From: JAWPMT01 sp965601475
GTDB taxonomy: Bacteria > Bacteroidota > Bacteroidia > Cytophagales > Cyclobacteriaceae
DNA: 64,000 nucleotides
Direction: 5' to 3'
Assembly: GCA_965601475.1 (NCBI GenBank)
Contig: OZ271832.1
Coordinates: 2,232,001-2,296,000, forward strand
A model generated the notes under the pieces. That model had not been told where the DNA came from. It was given only the letters and a program-made list of their open reading frames with translations, and searched no databases. The position numbers and the translations under genes were made by a program. Positions within the stretch are counted from its first letter, which is position 1, and each line of letters begins with the position of its first letter. Shown one piece after another: positions 34,854 to 43,982 of this stretch.

Positions 34854-36311
34854 ATGAGATTCAACTACGCCATTATCCTCAACATCCTGGGTACGTTGTG
34901 GATGCTCAACGGTGTATTCATGTTGCTTTGCATGCCCTTCAGCATCTACTATGCACAGGGCGATCTGCCGGCCCTGACAGGGTCTGGCGCCATCACGGCC
35001 CTTTCGGGCTTTCTACTTTGGGTATCCACAAAAAATACCAAGAATAAAGAGCTCCGCAAGAGAGAGGGCTATCTCGTAGTGACTTTCGGCTGGCTGACCA
35101 TGTCTTTCTTCGGATCGCTTCCTTACCTGTTTAGTGGAGCTATACCCGACTTAACTAATGCCTTTTTCGAAACACTTTCGGGCTATTCCACAACCGGAGC
35201 AACAATCCTTACGGACATTGAAAGCATCGACAAAGGCATTCTCTTCTGGCGGTCCCTCACACAGTGGATAGGTGGCATGGGAATCATTGTACTCACGGTG
35301 GCCATCCTGCCCATACTGGGAATTGGGGGAATGCAGTTGTTCGTGGCAGAAGCGCCGGGCATATCACCAGATAAGCTGCAACCCCGGATCAAAGAAACCG
35401 CCAAGCGCCTGTGGCTAATCTACCTGGGACTTACTATCGCCGAGACGGGGCTCTTGTGGGTAGGTGGTATGAACTTCTATGATGCCATCAATCATGGCCT
35501 CACCACCATGGCGACAGGAGGTTTCTCGACCAAGAACGCCAGCATCGCCTACTTCACTTCACCATTTATCCAATATGTCATCATCCTCTTCATGTTCCTG
35601 GCAGGGACCAACTTCACTATGACCTACTTTGGATTGCATGGACAATTCGAAAAAGTACTGAAGAATGAGGAGTTTCGATTCTACCTGGGTTTCTGTGTGG
35701 TAATATCTATTGTAGTCGGCCTTGTGATCTTCGGTCTGGGGCACGATTCCTTCGAGAAATCCATGCGCGATGCGCTCTTCAATGTAATCTCTATTATCAC
35801 GACAACGGGTTATGTCACCCACGACTATACAGGCTGGACCTCTTTCCTGACCCTGCTATTCTTCATCATGATGTTTTTGGGCGCCTCAGCAGGATCCACT
35901 GCAGGAGGTGTCAAAATCGTAAGACACATCATTCTCATCCGGAACAGTGTCTTGGAACTCAAACGCCAAATCCACCCCTCCGCTGTCATTCCGGTGAGGT
36001 TCAACAAAAAGGCAGTCACCCAGGACATCACCTTCAACATCCTGGCTTTTATCATGATCTACATTTCCATTTTCGCACTTGGATCAGTGCTCATCGGCAC
36101 CATGGGGGTAGATTTCATGACGGCAATAGGGTCTGTGGCTACGTGCCTTGGGAACGTGGGACCAGGATTAGGTTCGGTAGGCCCGGTCGACAACTTTGCC
36201 CACCTACCCGATTTGGGCAAATGGGTACTGGCTTTCCTGATGTTATTGGGAAGGCTTGAGCTTTTTACGGTCCTAATACTATTTACACCATATTTTTGGC
36301 GAAAAATCTAG
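34854..36311 (+). CDS. trkH: Trk potassium uptake membrane subunit TrkH
   Basis: The 485-residue membrane protein has four M1-P-M2-like repeats with selectivity-filter regions. These include TLSGYSTTGATILTDIES, GLTTMATGGFSTKNAS, ISIITTTGYVTHDYTGW and VATCLGNVGPGLGSVGP, each with the key Gly. It lets K+ cross the inner membrane under control of TrkA. Operon with trkA (gap of seven bases); lgt follows 30 bases later on the same strand. Confidence 0.95.
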   Translation: MRFNYAIILNILGTLWMLNGVFMLLCMPFSIYYAQGDLPALTGSGAITALSGFLLWVSTKNTKNKELRKREGYLVVTFGWLTMSFFGSLPYLFSGAIPDLTNAFFETLSGYSTTGATILTDIESIDKGILFWRSLTQWIGGMGIIVLTVAILPILGIGGMQLFVAEAPGISPDKLQPRIKETAKRLWLIYLGLTIAETGLLWVGGMNFYDAINHGLTTMATGGFSTKNASIAYFTSPFIQYVIILFMFLAGTNFTMTYFGLHGQFEKVLKNEEFRFYLGFCVVISIVVGLVIFGLGHDSFEKSMRDALFNVISIITTTGYVTHDYTGWTSFLTLLFFIMMFLGASAGSTAGGVKIVRHIILIRNSVLELKRQIHPSAVIPVRFNKKAVTQDITFNILAFIMIYISIFALGSVLIGTMGVDFMTAIGSVATCLGNVGPGLGSVGPVDNFAHLPDLGKWVLAFLMLLGRLELFTVLILFTPYFWRKI

Positions 36312-36341
36312 GTATCCCCTGATCTAAAGTAGCACTCCCTC

Positions 36342-37457
36342 ATGTCTTTACTGAACTACATCATCTGGAGCCAGAATCCGGAAATTTTTTCTATCCCACT
36401 TTCTGCTATTGGGCTTGAGGATCGACCCATTGTCTGGTACGGCTTGCTGTTTGCGCTCGCGTTCATTATTTCCCAGCAGATCATGTACTACATTTTCAAG
36501 GTTGAGGGCAAGCCCCCGAAAGATGTGGACAAACTCACTACCTACATGGTAGTGGCCACCATCGTTGGAGCGAGGTTGGGACATTGCCTTTTTTATGATC
36601 CGGTGTACTTTCTTTCGAACCCAATAGAAATCATAAAAATATGGCAAGGAGGATTGGCCAGCCATGGTGGAGCTATTGGGATACTGATCGCCATCTACAT
36701 CTTCGTCAAAAGGCTGAAAGGCTATACCTATTTCTGGATGCTTGACAGGCTGGTTATCGTCGTAGCATTGACGGGAGCCATGATCCGTACCGGAAACCTA
36801 ATGAACTCGGAAATGGAAGGCACCGAGACACAATCCAACTATGGACTCATATATGCCAGGGGCACCAAAGACGCATTGATGTACGACGATGCAAAAGTTG
36901 CTTCTGTTTCATTCCGGAGGGGCGGTGAGAAGACTTCCACAGAACCGGGTCGACATCCCATTACTGCTATCGTGACTTACAAAGAAGGGGTGGAGTTTGG
37001 AACTGCCACTGACAGGGCCTTTGTCGAAAGCAGAATCCGTCGCACCCTACTGAGCTATAATGAGGTTGTCGAACATGTGGACTTTGGCAGGGATGAGCCG
37101 CTGGCCTATAAGATCCTGCAGGAAGGAGGCCGATCGAAATTAGAAATATCAGGCATCGGAATTGCCAGGCACCCCGCTCAGATATATGAAGCCATCTCCT
37201 GTCTATTGATCATGGCCTTACTCTATTGGCTGTGGGTGAATAAGCGTCATGTATTACCATCTGGGTTCCTCTTCGCCCTGTTCCAAATGCTATTGTGGTC
37301 CTTGCGATTTGTGGATGAGTTCTTCAAAATGAACCAGGAAGACTTTGAGGCGGACATACCCTTGAATATGGGCCAATGGCTCAGTATTCCTCTGTTCCTG
37401 ACGGGCTTAGGTGTAATGATCTATATCTATCAAAAGCGCACACCGGCAACAAATTAG
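36342..37457 (+). CDS. lgt: Prolipoprotein diacylglyceryl transferase
   Basis: The 371-residue enzyme transfers diacylglycerol to the lipobox Cys of prolipoproteins at the inner membrane. Visible landmarks are VWYGLLFALAF (residues 31-41), GARLGHCLFYDP, the signature WQGGLASHGGAIG (101-113) and IRTGNLMNSEMEG (R149 region). HPAQIYEA (277-284) and LRFVDEF complete the set. Compared with the E. coli protein of 291 residues there is an extra segment of roughly 100 residues between 171 and 272, on the periplasmic side. Many lipoproteins in this window would be its substrates. Confidence 0.94.
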   Translation: MSLLNYIIWSQNPEIFSIPLSAIGLEDRPIVWYGLLFALAFIISQQIMYYIFKVEGKPPKDVDKLTTYMVVATIVGARLGHCLFYDPVYFLSNPIEIIKIWQGGLASHGGAIGILIAIYIFVKRLKGYTYFWMLDRLVIVVALTGAMIRTGNLMNSEMEGTETQSNYGLIYARGTKDALMYDDAKVASVSFRRGGEKTSTEPGRHPITAIVTYKEGVEFGTATDRAFVESRIRRTLLSYNEVVEHVDFGRDEPLAYKILQEGGRSKLEISGIGIARHPAQIYEAISCLLIMALLYWLWVNKRHVLPSGFLFALFQMLLWSLRFVDEFFKMNQEDFEADIPLNMGQWLSIPLFLTGLGVMIYIYQKRTPATN

Positions 37458-37458
37458 T

Positions 37459-38217
37459 CTATTGAACAGCAATGTTGCTGTTCTCTATCCGCGAGAGCTC
37501 TTCGAGGGCACCGCCTTCATACATTTCCGGTAATTCAGCCAAAGGGGTCTCCTTCGACGCTGGCTTGAAATTGATATAGTTCTGAAAAGTGATTCCTCCA
37601 ACCGCTTGCCGGTCAAAGGCTTCCCTGAACCGAACACCGCCACCATCCGTCAAATAGTTGTAAGCCAGGTAGTCCAAAGTGTGATCATCTGTGTGGATCC
37701 AAAATCGGTATTCATCCTCGAAATCTTCGCCCCCATTGTCCTCACCAAAAGTAACCTTAATCGCGTGGTATGTCTGACCTTTGATGGTCGCCTGCCCTTC
37801 ATAGGTCTTATTCACGGCGGCATCGTTAAGTCGATATAGGATCTCTACGAAGTAGAGCACTGAATTCACAGAATTTCCGTACTTCCGCTGCCACTCCTCA
37901 GACAACTGCACCTCTACTCCATCCACTTGCCGACTGAAATCAGTACTATTCACAAGGACGTCATTCACTATTCCAGCAGAGTCGGTAAATGAACGCCGGT
38001 AGATGTAGTCACCACCTTTTCGCTCGGCAGCGTATGATCTCCCCCGGAAATCGAAAGAAACCTTCTTGTTCGCAAACAGATGAGCACCGTGAGCCTCTAT
38101 GGCCTTGTCCACAACCTCCTGAGCCCTGACACTTCCATCATCCTTGCAGGCATGAAAGATCACCACCGCACTAAGGCCAAATGCTAAACCGAAAAGTCCT
38201 ATCTGCTTCATAGTCAA
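37459..38217 (-). CDS. DUF6503-like lipoprotein
   Basis: The 252-residue product begins MTMKQIGLFGLAFGLSAVVIFHAC, a lipoprotein-like signal with Cys at residue 24; the second ATG (38211) is an equal start candidate. The mature part has VVDKAIEAHGAHLFANKKVSFDFRGRSY and DEYRFWIHTDDHTLDYLAYNY, typical of Bacteroidota DUF6503 proteins, which resemble LolA/outer-membrane lipoprotein-sorting folds. The role is unknown. It is convergent with lgt and divergent from the phenylacetate operon; the 200-base spacer holds the paa promoter. Confidence 0.75.
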   Translation of the reverse strand: MTMKQIGLFGLAFGLSAVVIFHACKDDGSVRAQEVVDKAIEAHGAHLFANKKVSFDFRGRSYAAERKGGDYIYRRSFTDSAGIVNDVLVNSTDFSRQVDGVEVQLSEEWQRKYGNSVNSVLYFVEILYRLNDAAVNKTYEGQATIKGQTYHAIKVTFGEDNGGEDFEDEYRFWIHTDDHTLDYLAYNYLTDGGGVRFREAFDRQAVGGITFQNYINFKPASKETPLAELPEMYEGGALEELSRIENSNIAVQ

Positions 38218-38377
38218 TTTTATCTGGCAGGATTAACGGTAGATGCATGTCACGAGTTGATTCGTTTTCGACGAATTGTGGCGAACCTGACATTTTTGGG
38301 ATAAACCTGAAGATCGGTGAACCCAACATGGCCCATGATGACGGAATCAGGCTACACATCACAAAAAATTCATTATC

Positions 38378-38399
38378 AAACTAACAATCATTAGTTTTG
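38378..38399 (+). promoter_or_regulatory. paa operon promoter -7 element inside a palindrome, candidate repressor operator
   Basis: AAACTAA (38378-38384) and TTAGTTT (38391-38397) form a perfect 7+7 inverted repeat with a six-base spacer. TAGTTTTG (38392-38399), overlapping its right arm, fits the TAnnTTTG promoter consensus, with TTC at 38369-38371 in the -33 position 20 bases upstream. The paaE start is at 38417. The size and symmetry suit a TetR-type repressor, the class of PaaR, but no regulator gene is in the window. Confidence 0.55.
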
Positions 38400-38416
38400 T
38401 ACGATTATATATTAGT

Positions 38417-39475
38417 ATGGAGTTTTACCCTATTCCCATCACGAATCTTGAGAAGTCCACGGATGACTGTACAATCGTAACATTGGACATCGGCGAAAGA
38501 TTGAAAGAAAAGTTTCGATTTACGCAGGGGCAGTATCTCACATTCAAAGCCATTGTGAATGGAGAGGAGCTTCGGCGATCGTATTCTCTATGCTCCAGTC
38601 CTTTGGATGGAGAATGGAAAATCGGCGTCAAAAAAATACAGGATGGACGTTTCTCGTCCTTCATCAATGACCAGCTGAAAGTTGGGGACCAACTGGAAGT
38701 CGCCCCTCCCGCAGGTAAATTCTTCGTGCCATTGGATCCTTCGAAGCAAAGAAGCTATGTTGCCTTTGCAGCTGGAAGTGGCATCACACCCATGGTCTCG
38801 ATCATCAAAACTCACTTGAGGGAAGAACCTGGGTCTTCTTTCAAGTTGTTTTTCGTCAATCGTACCGTGGCGAGCATCATTCTTAAAGAAGAACTCGAAG
38901 CGCTCAAGAACATCTACATGGAACGCTTTGAGGTTTTCTACATCCTGGATGAAGAGCAGCGCAACGTCGAACTCCTCAGTGGTCGATTGGATGAGCACAA
39001 GTTGAAAGCCATTTTCCAGGGTTTGTGTGATGTGGAAGACATGGATGAGGTCTTCATATGCGGTCCGCAACCGATGATCTTTGCCATCAAGGATTTTCTA
39101 ATTGAGGTGGGTATGCCCGAAAAGCACATCCACTTTGAATTATTCGGTACTCCGGTGCAGCCAAAACGAACAGTGGAAGCACAATATGAAGGGAAGACTT
39201 CGTCCATAACCATCCACGAAGGTGGAAAGACTTTAGACTTCAAAGCTCCTCAGGGCGTCGAGCCTATTTTGGAAGGGGCACTTCGAAATTCCGCAGACCT
39301 CCCCTTTGCTTGCAAAGGTGGTGTTTGTTGTACTTGCAAGGCCAAATTGATAGAAGGGTCTGTGGATATGTTAGTAAATTATGGATTAGAAGAGGATGAG
39401 GTACAGGACGGATTTATACTAACCTGCCAGGCCGTACCAACCTCAGACAAAGTAGTAGTAGATTTTGACGTTTAG
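38417..39475 (+). CDS. paaE: Phenylacetyl-CoA epoxidase reductase subunit
   Basis: The 352-residue flavo-iron-sulfur reductase has an N-terminal FAD domain (ELRRSYSLCSSP, residues about 52-63) and an NAD(P) domain (AFAAGSGITPMVSIIKT). The C-terminal plant-type 2Fe-2S domain has ligands in CKGGVCCTCKAKL, with the last Cys in ILTCQAVP. It passes electrons from NADPH to the PaaAC di-iron centre. Here paaE is the first gene of the operon instead of the fifth as in E. coli. It follows the palindromic promoter site. Confidence 0.95.
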   Translation: MEFYPIPITNLEKSTDDCTIVTLDIGERLKEKFRFTQGQYLTFKAIVNGEELRRSYSLCSSPLDGEWKIGVKKIQDGRFSSFINDQLKVGDQLEVAPPAGKFFVPLDPSKQRSYVAFAAGSGITPMVSIIKTHLREEPGSSFKLFFVNRTVASIILKEELEALKNIYMERFEVFYILDEEQRNVELLSGRLDEHKLKAIFQGLCDVEDMDEVFICGPQPMIFAIKDFLIEVGMPEKHIHFELFGTPVQPKRTVEAQYEGKTSSITIHEGGKTLDFKAPQGVEPILEGALRNSADLPFACKGGVCCTCKAKLIEGSVDMLVNYGLEEDEVQDGFILTCQAVPTSDKVVVDFDV

Positions 39476-39485
39476 CGCAGACGAA

Positions 39486-40433
39486 ATGGATATCAAAAGC
39501 TTAGAAGAAAGATTTAACGCCCGGATTGATGCCGGAGAGATCATCGAGGCGAAGGACTGGATGCCCGAGAAGTATCGGAAGACACATATCCGTCAGATCT
39601 CACAGCATGCACACTCCGAAATTGTGGGTATGCTCCCGGAAGGAAACTGGATCACCAGAACACCGACACTCAGGCGGAAGGTAGCACTACTGGCAAAGGT
39701 TCAAGATGAAGCCGGACATGGGCTGTACCTGTATAGCGCTGCTGAGACCCTGGGCATAAGCCGGGATGAAATGACCGAACAGCTCTTGAGTGGCAAAGCC
39801 AAGTACTCCAGTATCTTCAACTACCCAACGCTAACATGGGCAGACATTGGTGCCATCGGATGGCTGGTAGACGGTGCAGCCATCATCAACCAGGTAATGC
39901 TCACCCGCACTTCTTTTGGCCCTTATGCCCGTGCCATGGTCAGAATCTGCAAGGAGGAAAGCTTCCACCAGCGACAGGGCTATGAGATCATGCTCACACT
40001 TTGCAAGGGGACACCAGAACAAAAGGAAATGGCCCAGGACGCACTCAACCGATGGTGGTGGCCTTCGCTAATGATGTTCGGCCCGCGTGATGAGGACTCG
40101 CCGAATACCGCCCAATCGGTACGGTGGAAGATCAAGCGCAAAACCAATGACGAGCTACGTCAGCAGTTCATCGACATCACCGTACCGCAAGCGGATTATC
40201 TGGGCTTGAAGATGCCAGATCCGGATTTGAAATGGAATGAAGAAAAGGGTCATTACGACTTCGGGGAAATCGACTGGGAGGAGTTTTGGCAAGTGGTGAA
40301 TGGCAATGGCATTTGCAACAAAGAACGCCTTCAAGCAAGGAATGATGCCTGGGACAATGGTGCCTGGGTCCGGGACGCCGCTATAGCTCATGCGGAAAAA
40401 CAAGAGAAGAAGAAAATCAAACAGTCAGCGTGA
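39486..40433 (+). CDS. paaA: Phenylacetyl-CoA epoxidase catalytic subunit
   Basis: The start at 39486 (MDIKSLEERFNARIDAGEII) is 11 bases after the paaE stop; an upstream in-frame codon overlaps paaE and is less likely. The 315-residue protein is a ferritin-like di-iron oxygenase subunit. It has ligand motifs in KVQDEAGHGLYLYSAAE and CKEESFHQRQGYEIM. With PaaC it forms the core that converts phenylacetyl-CoA to the 1,2-epoxide using O2. Conserved block HAHSEIVGMLPEGNWITR supports the assignment. Confidence 0.96.
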   Translation: MDIKSLEERFNARIDAGEIIEAKDWMPEKYRKTHIRQISQHAHSEIVGMLPEGNWITRTPTLRRKVALLAKVQDEAGHGLYLYSAAETLGISRDEMTEQLLSGKAKYSSIFNYPTLTWADIGAIGWLVDGAAIINQVMLTRTSFGPYARAMVRICKEESFHQRQGYEIMLTLCKGTPEQKEMAQDALNRWWWPSLMMFGPRDEDSPNTAQSVRWKIKRKTNDELRQQFIDITVPQADYLGLKMPDPDLKWNEEKGHYDFGEIDWEEFWQVVNGNGICNKERLQARNDAWDNGAWVRDAAIAHAEKQEKKKIKQSA

Positions 40434-40723
40434 TGAGTGAAAAGAAGCAATGGCCTCTTTTTGAGGTCTTCATACGAAGCAAGAATGGTCTGGAACATCG
40501 ACATGTAGGCAGCCTGCATGCCGCCGATGAAGATATGGCATTGGAAAATGCGAGGGATGTTTACACCCGAAGGCAAGAAGGAGTGAGCATCTGGGTCGTG
40601 GCCTCAAAACACATCAAAGCCTCCAACCCAGAGCATAACGGGGAGCTCTTCGAGCCCGCTCAGGACAAAGCTTATCGCCACCCGACCTTCTACGACTTAC
40701 CCGACGAACTCAAGTACATTTAG
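40433..40723 (+). CDS. paaB: Phenylacetyl-CoA epoxidase subunit PaaB
   Basis: The ATG at 40433 overlaps the paaA stop (TGATG) and gives 96 residues. WPLFEVFIRSKNGLEHRHVG and ALENARDVYTRRQEGVSIWV are characteristic of PaaB, the small subunit that bridges PaaAC heterodimers in the epoxidase complex. Length fits the family. Position between paaA and paaC is canonical. Confidence 0.96.
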   Translation: MSEKKQWPLFEVFIRSKNGLEHRHVGSLHAADEDMALENARDVYTRRQEGVSIWVVASKHIKASNPEHNGELFEPAQDKAYRHPTFYDLPDELKYI

Positions 40724-40725
40724 CC

Positions 40726-41478
40726 ATGAACGATCGCCTATACGAATATCTCCTCATGCTGGGTGACAACTCCATGATCCTGGGACATCGGCTGTCGGAA
40801 TTGTGTGGTCACGGACCCAGCCTGGAGACCGATATCGCATTGACCAATATCTCGCTGGATCTCTTTGGCCAGGTACGCAGTTATTTCCAATATGCCGCTA
40901 GCATAAAAGGGGGTGATGAAACAGAAGACAGTATCGCCATACTTCGAACGGAAAGGCAATATCGAAACACACTCCTGGTGGAGCAACCCAATGCGGATTT
41001 TGCGCATGTGATCGCACGTCAGTTCCTGTTTGACAGCTACCACCTACCGCTTCTGAATCAATTGGCCAACAGCAAAGACGAAACCATTGCAGCCATTGCA
41101 AGAAAATCGCAGAAAGAGTCATCATATCACCTGCGATTCTCCTCAGAATGGGTCAAACGCCTGGGTGATGGTACCGAAGAAAGCCACGCAAGAATGCAAA
41201 AAGCGATGGACCACATGCATCCATTTGTGTTCGAACTCTTCGCGGAAAGTGAAGTGGAAAGAGATATGAAAACCCAGGGTGTAGGAGCGGATCTCTCTGT
41301 GGTGAGAGAGCAAAGTGAAAGCAAGATCCAAGGTGTACTGGAAGAGGCACAGCTATTGGCACCTCAAACGCCTCCCAGAGTAGCCAGGGGAAAAAGCGGT
41401 GTACACTCAGAATACCTGGGTTACATCCTGGCAGAATTGCAATACATGCAACGAACTTATCCAAACATGCAATGGTAG
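40726..41478 (+). CDS. paaC: Phenylacetyl-CoA epoxidase structural subunit PaaC
   Basis: The 250-residue ferritin-like protein pairs with PaaA. It shows LGDNSMILGHRLSELCGHGP, DIALTNISLDLFGQVRSYF and KESSYHLRFSSEWVKRLGDG. In E. coli it is required for the PaaA fold and activity and does not itself catalyse. The stop overlaps the paaD start by seven bases, so the two are translationally coupled. Confidence 0.95.
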   Translation: MNDRLYEYLLMLGDNSMILGHRLSELCGHGPSLETDIALTNISLDLFGQVRSYFQYAASIKGGDETEDSIAILRTERQYRNTLLVEQPNADFAHVIARQFLFDSYHLPLLNQLANSKDETIAAIARKSQKESSYHLRFSSEWVKRLGDGTEESHARMQKAMDHMHPFVFELFAESEVERDMKTQGVGADLSVVREQSESKIQGVLEEAQLLAPQTPPRVARGKSGVHSEYLGYILAELQYMQRTYPNMQW

Positions 41479-41975
41479 CTACGGCGCTCCATATTGATAA
41501 TGCCAAAGTCGCTGAGGCCTTATGGTCCGTCTCCGATCCAGAAATCCCCGTATTATCCATCATGGATATGGGTGTCGTCAGAAAGGTAGAGGTAAAGGCT
41601 TCGGAAGTATATATCGATATCACGCCAACCTATTCCGGTTGCCCGGCTATGGATACCATAGCCGATGACGTGAAAAAGGCGCTGGCTGACCATGGATATC
41701 AGGCCTCGGTGAAGCTGGTGCTGTCCCCGGCATGGACGACGGATATGATCACCCCGAGGGGCAGACAACAACTGGAGGAATATGGAATTGCGGCTCCCCT
41801 TAGTGACTCATTGGACAAGCAGGCGCTGTTAGATGGTAAGAAAGTGGTGAAATGTACCCATTGCGGATCCACTAATACGCGTGTCGTCAGCCAGTTTGGC
41901 TCAACAGCCTGCAAGGCACTGTTTCAGTGCGAAGATTGCCTGGAGCCCTTTGACTATTTCAAATGCCTCAAATAG
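41472..41975 (+). CDS. paaD: PaaD-type MIP18/DUF59 protein of the epoxidase system
   Basis: The 167-residue protein has an N-terminal DUF59 domain (VAEALWSVSDPEIPVLSIMDMGVVRKVEV and the Cys motif TPTYSGCPAMDTI). Its C-terminal zinc-ribbon-like part has cysteines in VKCTHCGSTNTR and FQCEDCLEPF. PaaD is thought to help mature the Fe-S or di-iron centres of the epoxidase. Fully typical of the family in length and order. Confidence 0.94.
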   Translation: MVATALHIDNAKVAEALWSVSDPEIPVLSIMDMGVVRKVEVKASEVYIDITPTYSGCPAMDTIADDVKKALADHGYQASVKLVLSPAWTTDMITPRGRQQLEEYGIAAPLSDSLDKQALLDGKKVVKCTHCGSTNTRVVSQFGSTACKALFQCEDCLEPFDYFKCLK

Positions 41976-42045
41976 TAAAACCATGACCTAGCTCGTGTAG
42001 CTATCCACAAATTTTTTACCGAAACCTTAACCCAATCACCTAAGC

Positions 42046-42822
42046 ATGTCTCTCACCCTCGAAATCAAAAATGGCATTGCGACACTTACACTGAACAGGC
42101 CCGAAGCCTTCAATAGCATTAACTCGGAATTGGCCCATGGCTTGCAAAAAGCTTTGGATCAATGTGCAGAGGATGATCAAGTAAGATGCATAGTCCTTAC
42201 GGGCAATGGTAAGGCTTTCTGTGCCGGCCAGGATTTGAAAGAAGTGACCGACCCTGAGCTGAATCCAGGCTTTCGGGTGCTGATGGAGCAACATTATGAG
42301 CCCATCGTCCTACGACTTCGACAAATCGAAAAACCCATCGTCGCGGCTGTAAATGGTGTGGCTGCCGGAGCTGGAGCCAATTTTGCCCTGGCTTGTGATA
42401 TTATCATAGCTTCAGAAAGAGCCAGCTTCATCCAGGCCTTCAGCGCCATTGGTCTCATTCCTGATAGCGGAGGCACCTTCACCCTGCCGCGGGCCGTTGG
42501 CATGGCCAAAGCCAGCGCATTGGCCATGCTTGGCGACAAGGTCACCGCCGTAGAAGCGGAGCGACTGGGCATGATCTACCGGTGCGTTCCCGATGATCAA
42601 TTTCAGGAAGCAGTGGCTGGCATTGCTTCCAAACTTGCCACCATGCCTACAAAAGGACTTGGCCTCACCAAGCGAGCTCTCAACCAGTCCTTGGGAAATA
42701 CTTTCGAGGAGCAAATGAAGCTGGAGACAGAATTGCAAATTGAGGCGGCCAATACCGAGGACTACGCCGAGGGAGTCAGTGCCTTTGTAGAAAAGCGTAA
42801 ACCAACTTTCAAAGGCCGATGA
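42046..42822 (+). CDS. paaG: 1,2-epoxyphenylacetyl-CoA isomerase
   Basis: The 258-residue crotonase-fold enzyme isomerises ring-1,2-epoxyphenylacetyl-CoA to the oxepin. Motifs: NRPEAFNSINSEL, GNGKAFCAGQDLKEV, AVNGVAAGAGANFALACDII and IGLIPDSGGTFTLPRAVG. The first crotonase Glu position is replaced (GANFALA), while the Asp of LIPDSGG is present. This is the pattern of PaaG isomerases, which rely on that Asp. The 70-base gap after paaD is the only sizeable break in the first part of the operon. Overlaps the next gene by four bases. Confidence 0.93.
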   Translation: MSLTLEIKNGIATLTLNRPEAFNSINSELAHGLQKALDQCAEDDQVRCIVLTGNGKAFCAGQDLKEVTDPELNPGFRVLMEQHYEPIVLRLRQIEKPIVAAVNGVAAGAGANFALACDIIIASERASFIQAFSAIGLIPDSGGTFTLPRAVGMAKASALAMLGDKVTAVEAERLGMIYRCVPDDQFQEAVAGIASKLATMPTKGLGLTKRALNQSLGNTFEEQMKLETELQIEAANTEDYAEGVSAFVEKRKPTFKGR

Positions 42823-43982
42823 GTAGCATGAAAGTAGGCGTCATAGGAAGTGGTACTATGGGCAGTGGCATTGCCCAGGTTGCAGCCACGGCAGGTTGCG
42901 AAGTGTTGCTCTTCGACAGCAACGAAGCAGCTCTGAAGCAAAGCCAGTCGAAACTCGAAAAGGTGCTGTCTCGGCTGGTGGAGAAAGGCAAGATTTCTCA
43001 GGACAGGATGGCCCAGATTCAATCCAATATCACGACAGTCGATAGCATCTCTGCTTTTGAAGAGGTCGAGTTGGTGATCGAGGCGATCCTGGAAAATGGG
43101 GCAATCAAAAAGACAGTGTTCCAATCTGTGGAAAATATTGTCTCGGACGCATGCATCATCGCTTCTAACACCTCTTCCCTCTCCATCACTTCCCTGGCAG
43201 CAGCCCTGGATAGGCCTGAGAGGTTTATTGGCATTCACTTCTTCAATCCAGCCCCCCTGATGCGCCTGGTAGAGATCATACCGGCATTGCAAACGAGCGA
43301 GGAAGTCAGAGACGAAACCCGGAAAATCATCAATAACTGGTCCAAACTGACGGTAATGGCCAAAGACACGCCGGGCTTCATCGTGAACAAAGTAGCCAGA
43401 CCATTCTATGGCGAGGCTCTGCGCATTTATGAAGAAGGGATAGCGGATTTCGCCACGATCGATTGGGCGATGAAAGTGCTAGGTGGTTTCAAAATGGGAC
43501 CTTTCGAGTTGATGGACTTCATCGGAAATGACGTGAACTTCACTGTGACAGAAACAGTCTTCGAAGCATTCTACTTCGACCCTCGCTATCGGCCGGCGTT
43601 CACCCAAAAGCGTATGGCTGAAGCCGGATACCTCGGCCGAAAGAGTGGCAGGGGATATTACGACTATGGTGAAGGAGCGGCAAACCCAGCACCTACCACA
43701 GACTTCCAGATGGGTTCGCAGATACTAGAACGCATCCTTTATATGCTCATCAACGAAGCCGCAGACACATTGCACCAGGGTATCGCGACCCGCGATGACA
43801 TCGATGAGGCCATGACTACCGGCGTGAATTACCCCAAAGGGCTGTTCAAATGGGCCGACGAAATTGGCATTGCCGAATGTGTACGGTCCATCGACCAGCT
43901 CTATGATCACTACCATGAGGATCGGTACAGGTGTAGTGTCTTGTTGAGGAATATGGCTGCTGAAGAGAAGACGTTCTACTGA
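42819..43982 (+). CDS. paaH: 3-hydroxyacyl-CoA dehydrogenase of phenylacetate breakdown
   Basis: The 387-residue enzyme has the NAD motif VGVIGSGTMGSGIAQVAATA (residues 6-25), VIEAILENGAIKK, and the catalytic region IGIHFFNPAPLMRLVEII (His). The C-terminal dimerisation part contains FKMGPFELMDFIG and GVNYPKGLFKWADEIG. It oxidises 3-hydroxyadipyl-CoA to 3-oxoadipyl-CoA. ATGA overlap with paaG and TGATG overlap with paaI indicate tight coupling. The length, longer than the 280-residue minimal form, includes a second C-terminal domain. Confidence 0.93.
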   Translation: MSSMKVGVIGSGTMGSGIAQVAATAGCEVLLFDSNEAALKQSQSKLEKVLSRLVEKGKISQDRMAQIQSNITTVDSISAFEEVELVIEAILENGAIKKTVFQSVENIVSDACIIASNTSSLSITSLAAALDRPERFIGIHFFNPAPLMRLVEIIPALQTSEEVRDETRKIINNWSKLTVMAKDTPGFIVNKVARPFYGEALRIYEEGIADFATIDWAMKVLGGFKMGPFELMDFIGNDVNFTVTETVFEAFYFDPRYRPAFTQKRMAEAGYLGRKSGRGYYDYGEGAANPAPTTDFQMGSQILERILYMLINEAADTLHQGIATRDDIDEAMTTGVNYPKGLFKWADEIGIAECVRSIDQLYDHYHEDRYRCSVLLRNMAAEEKTFY

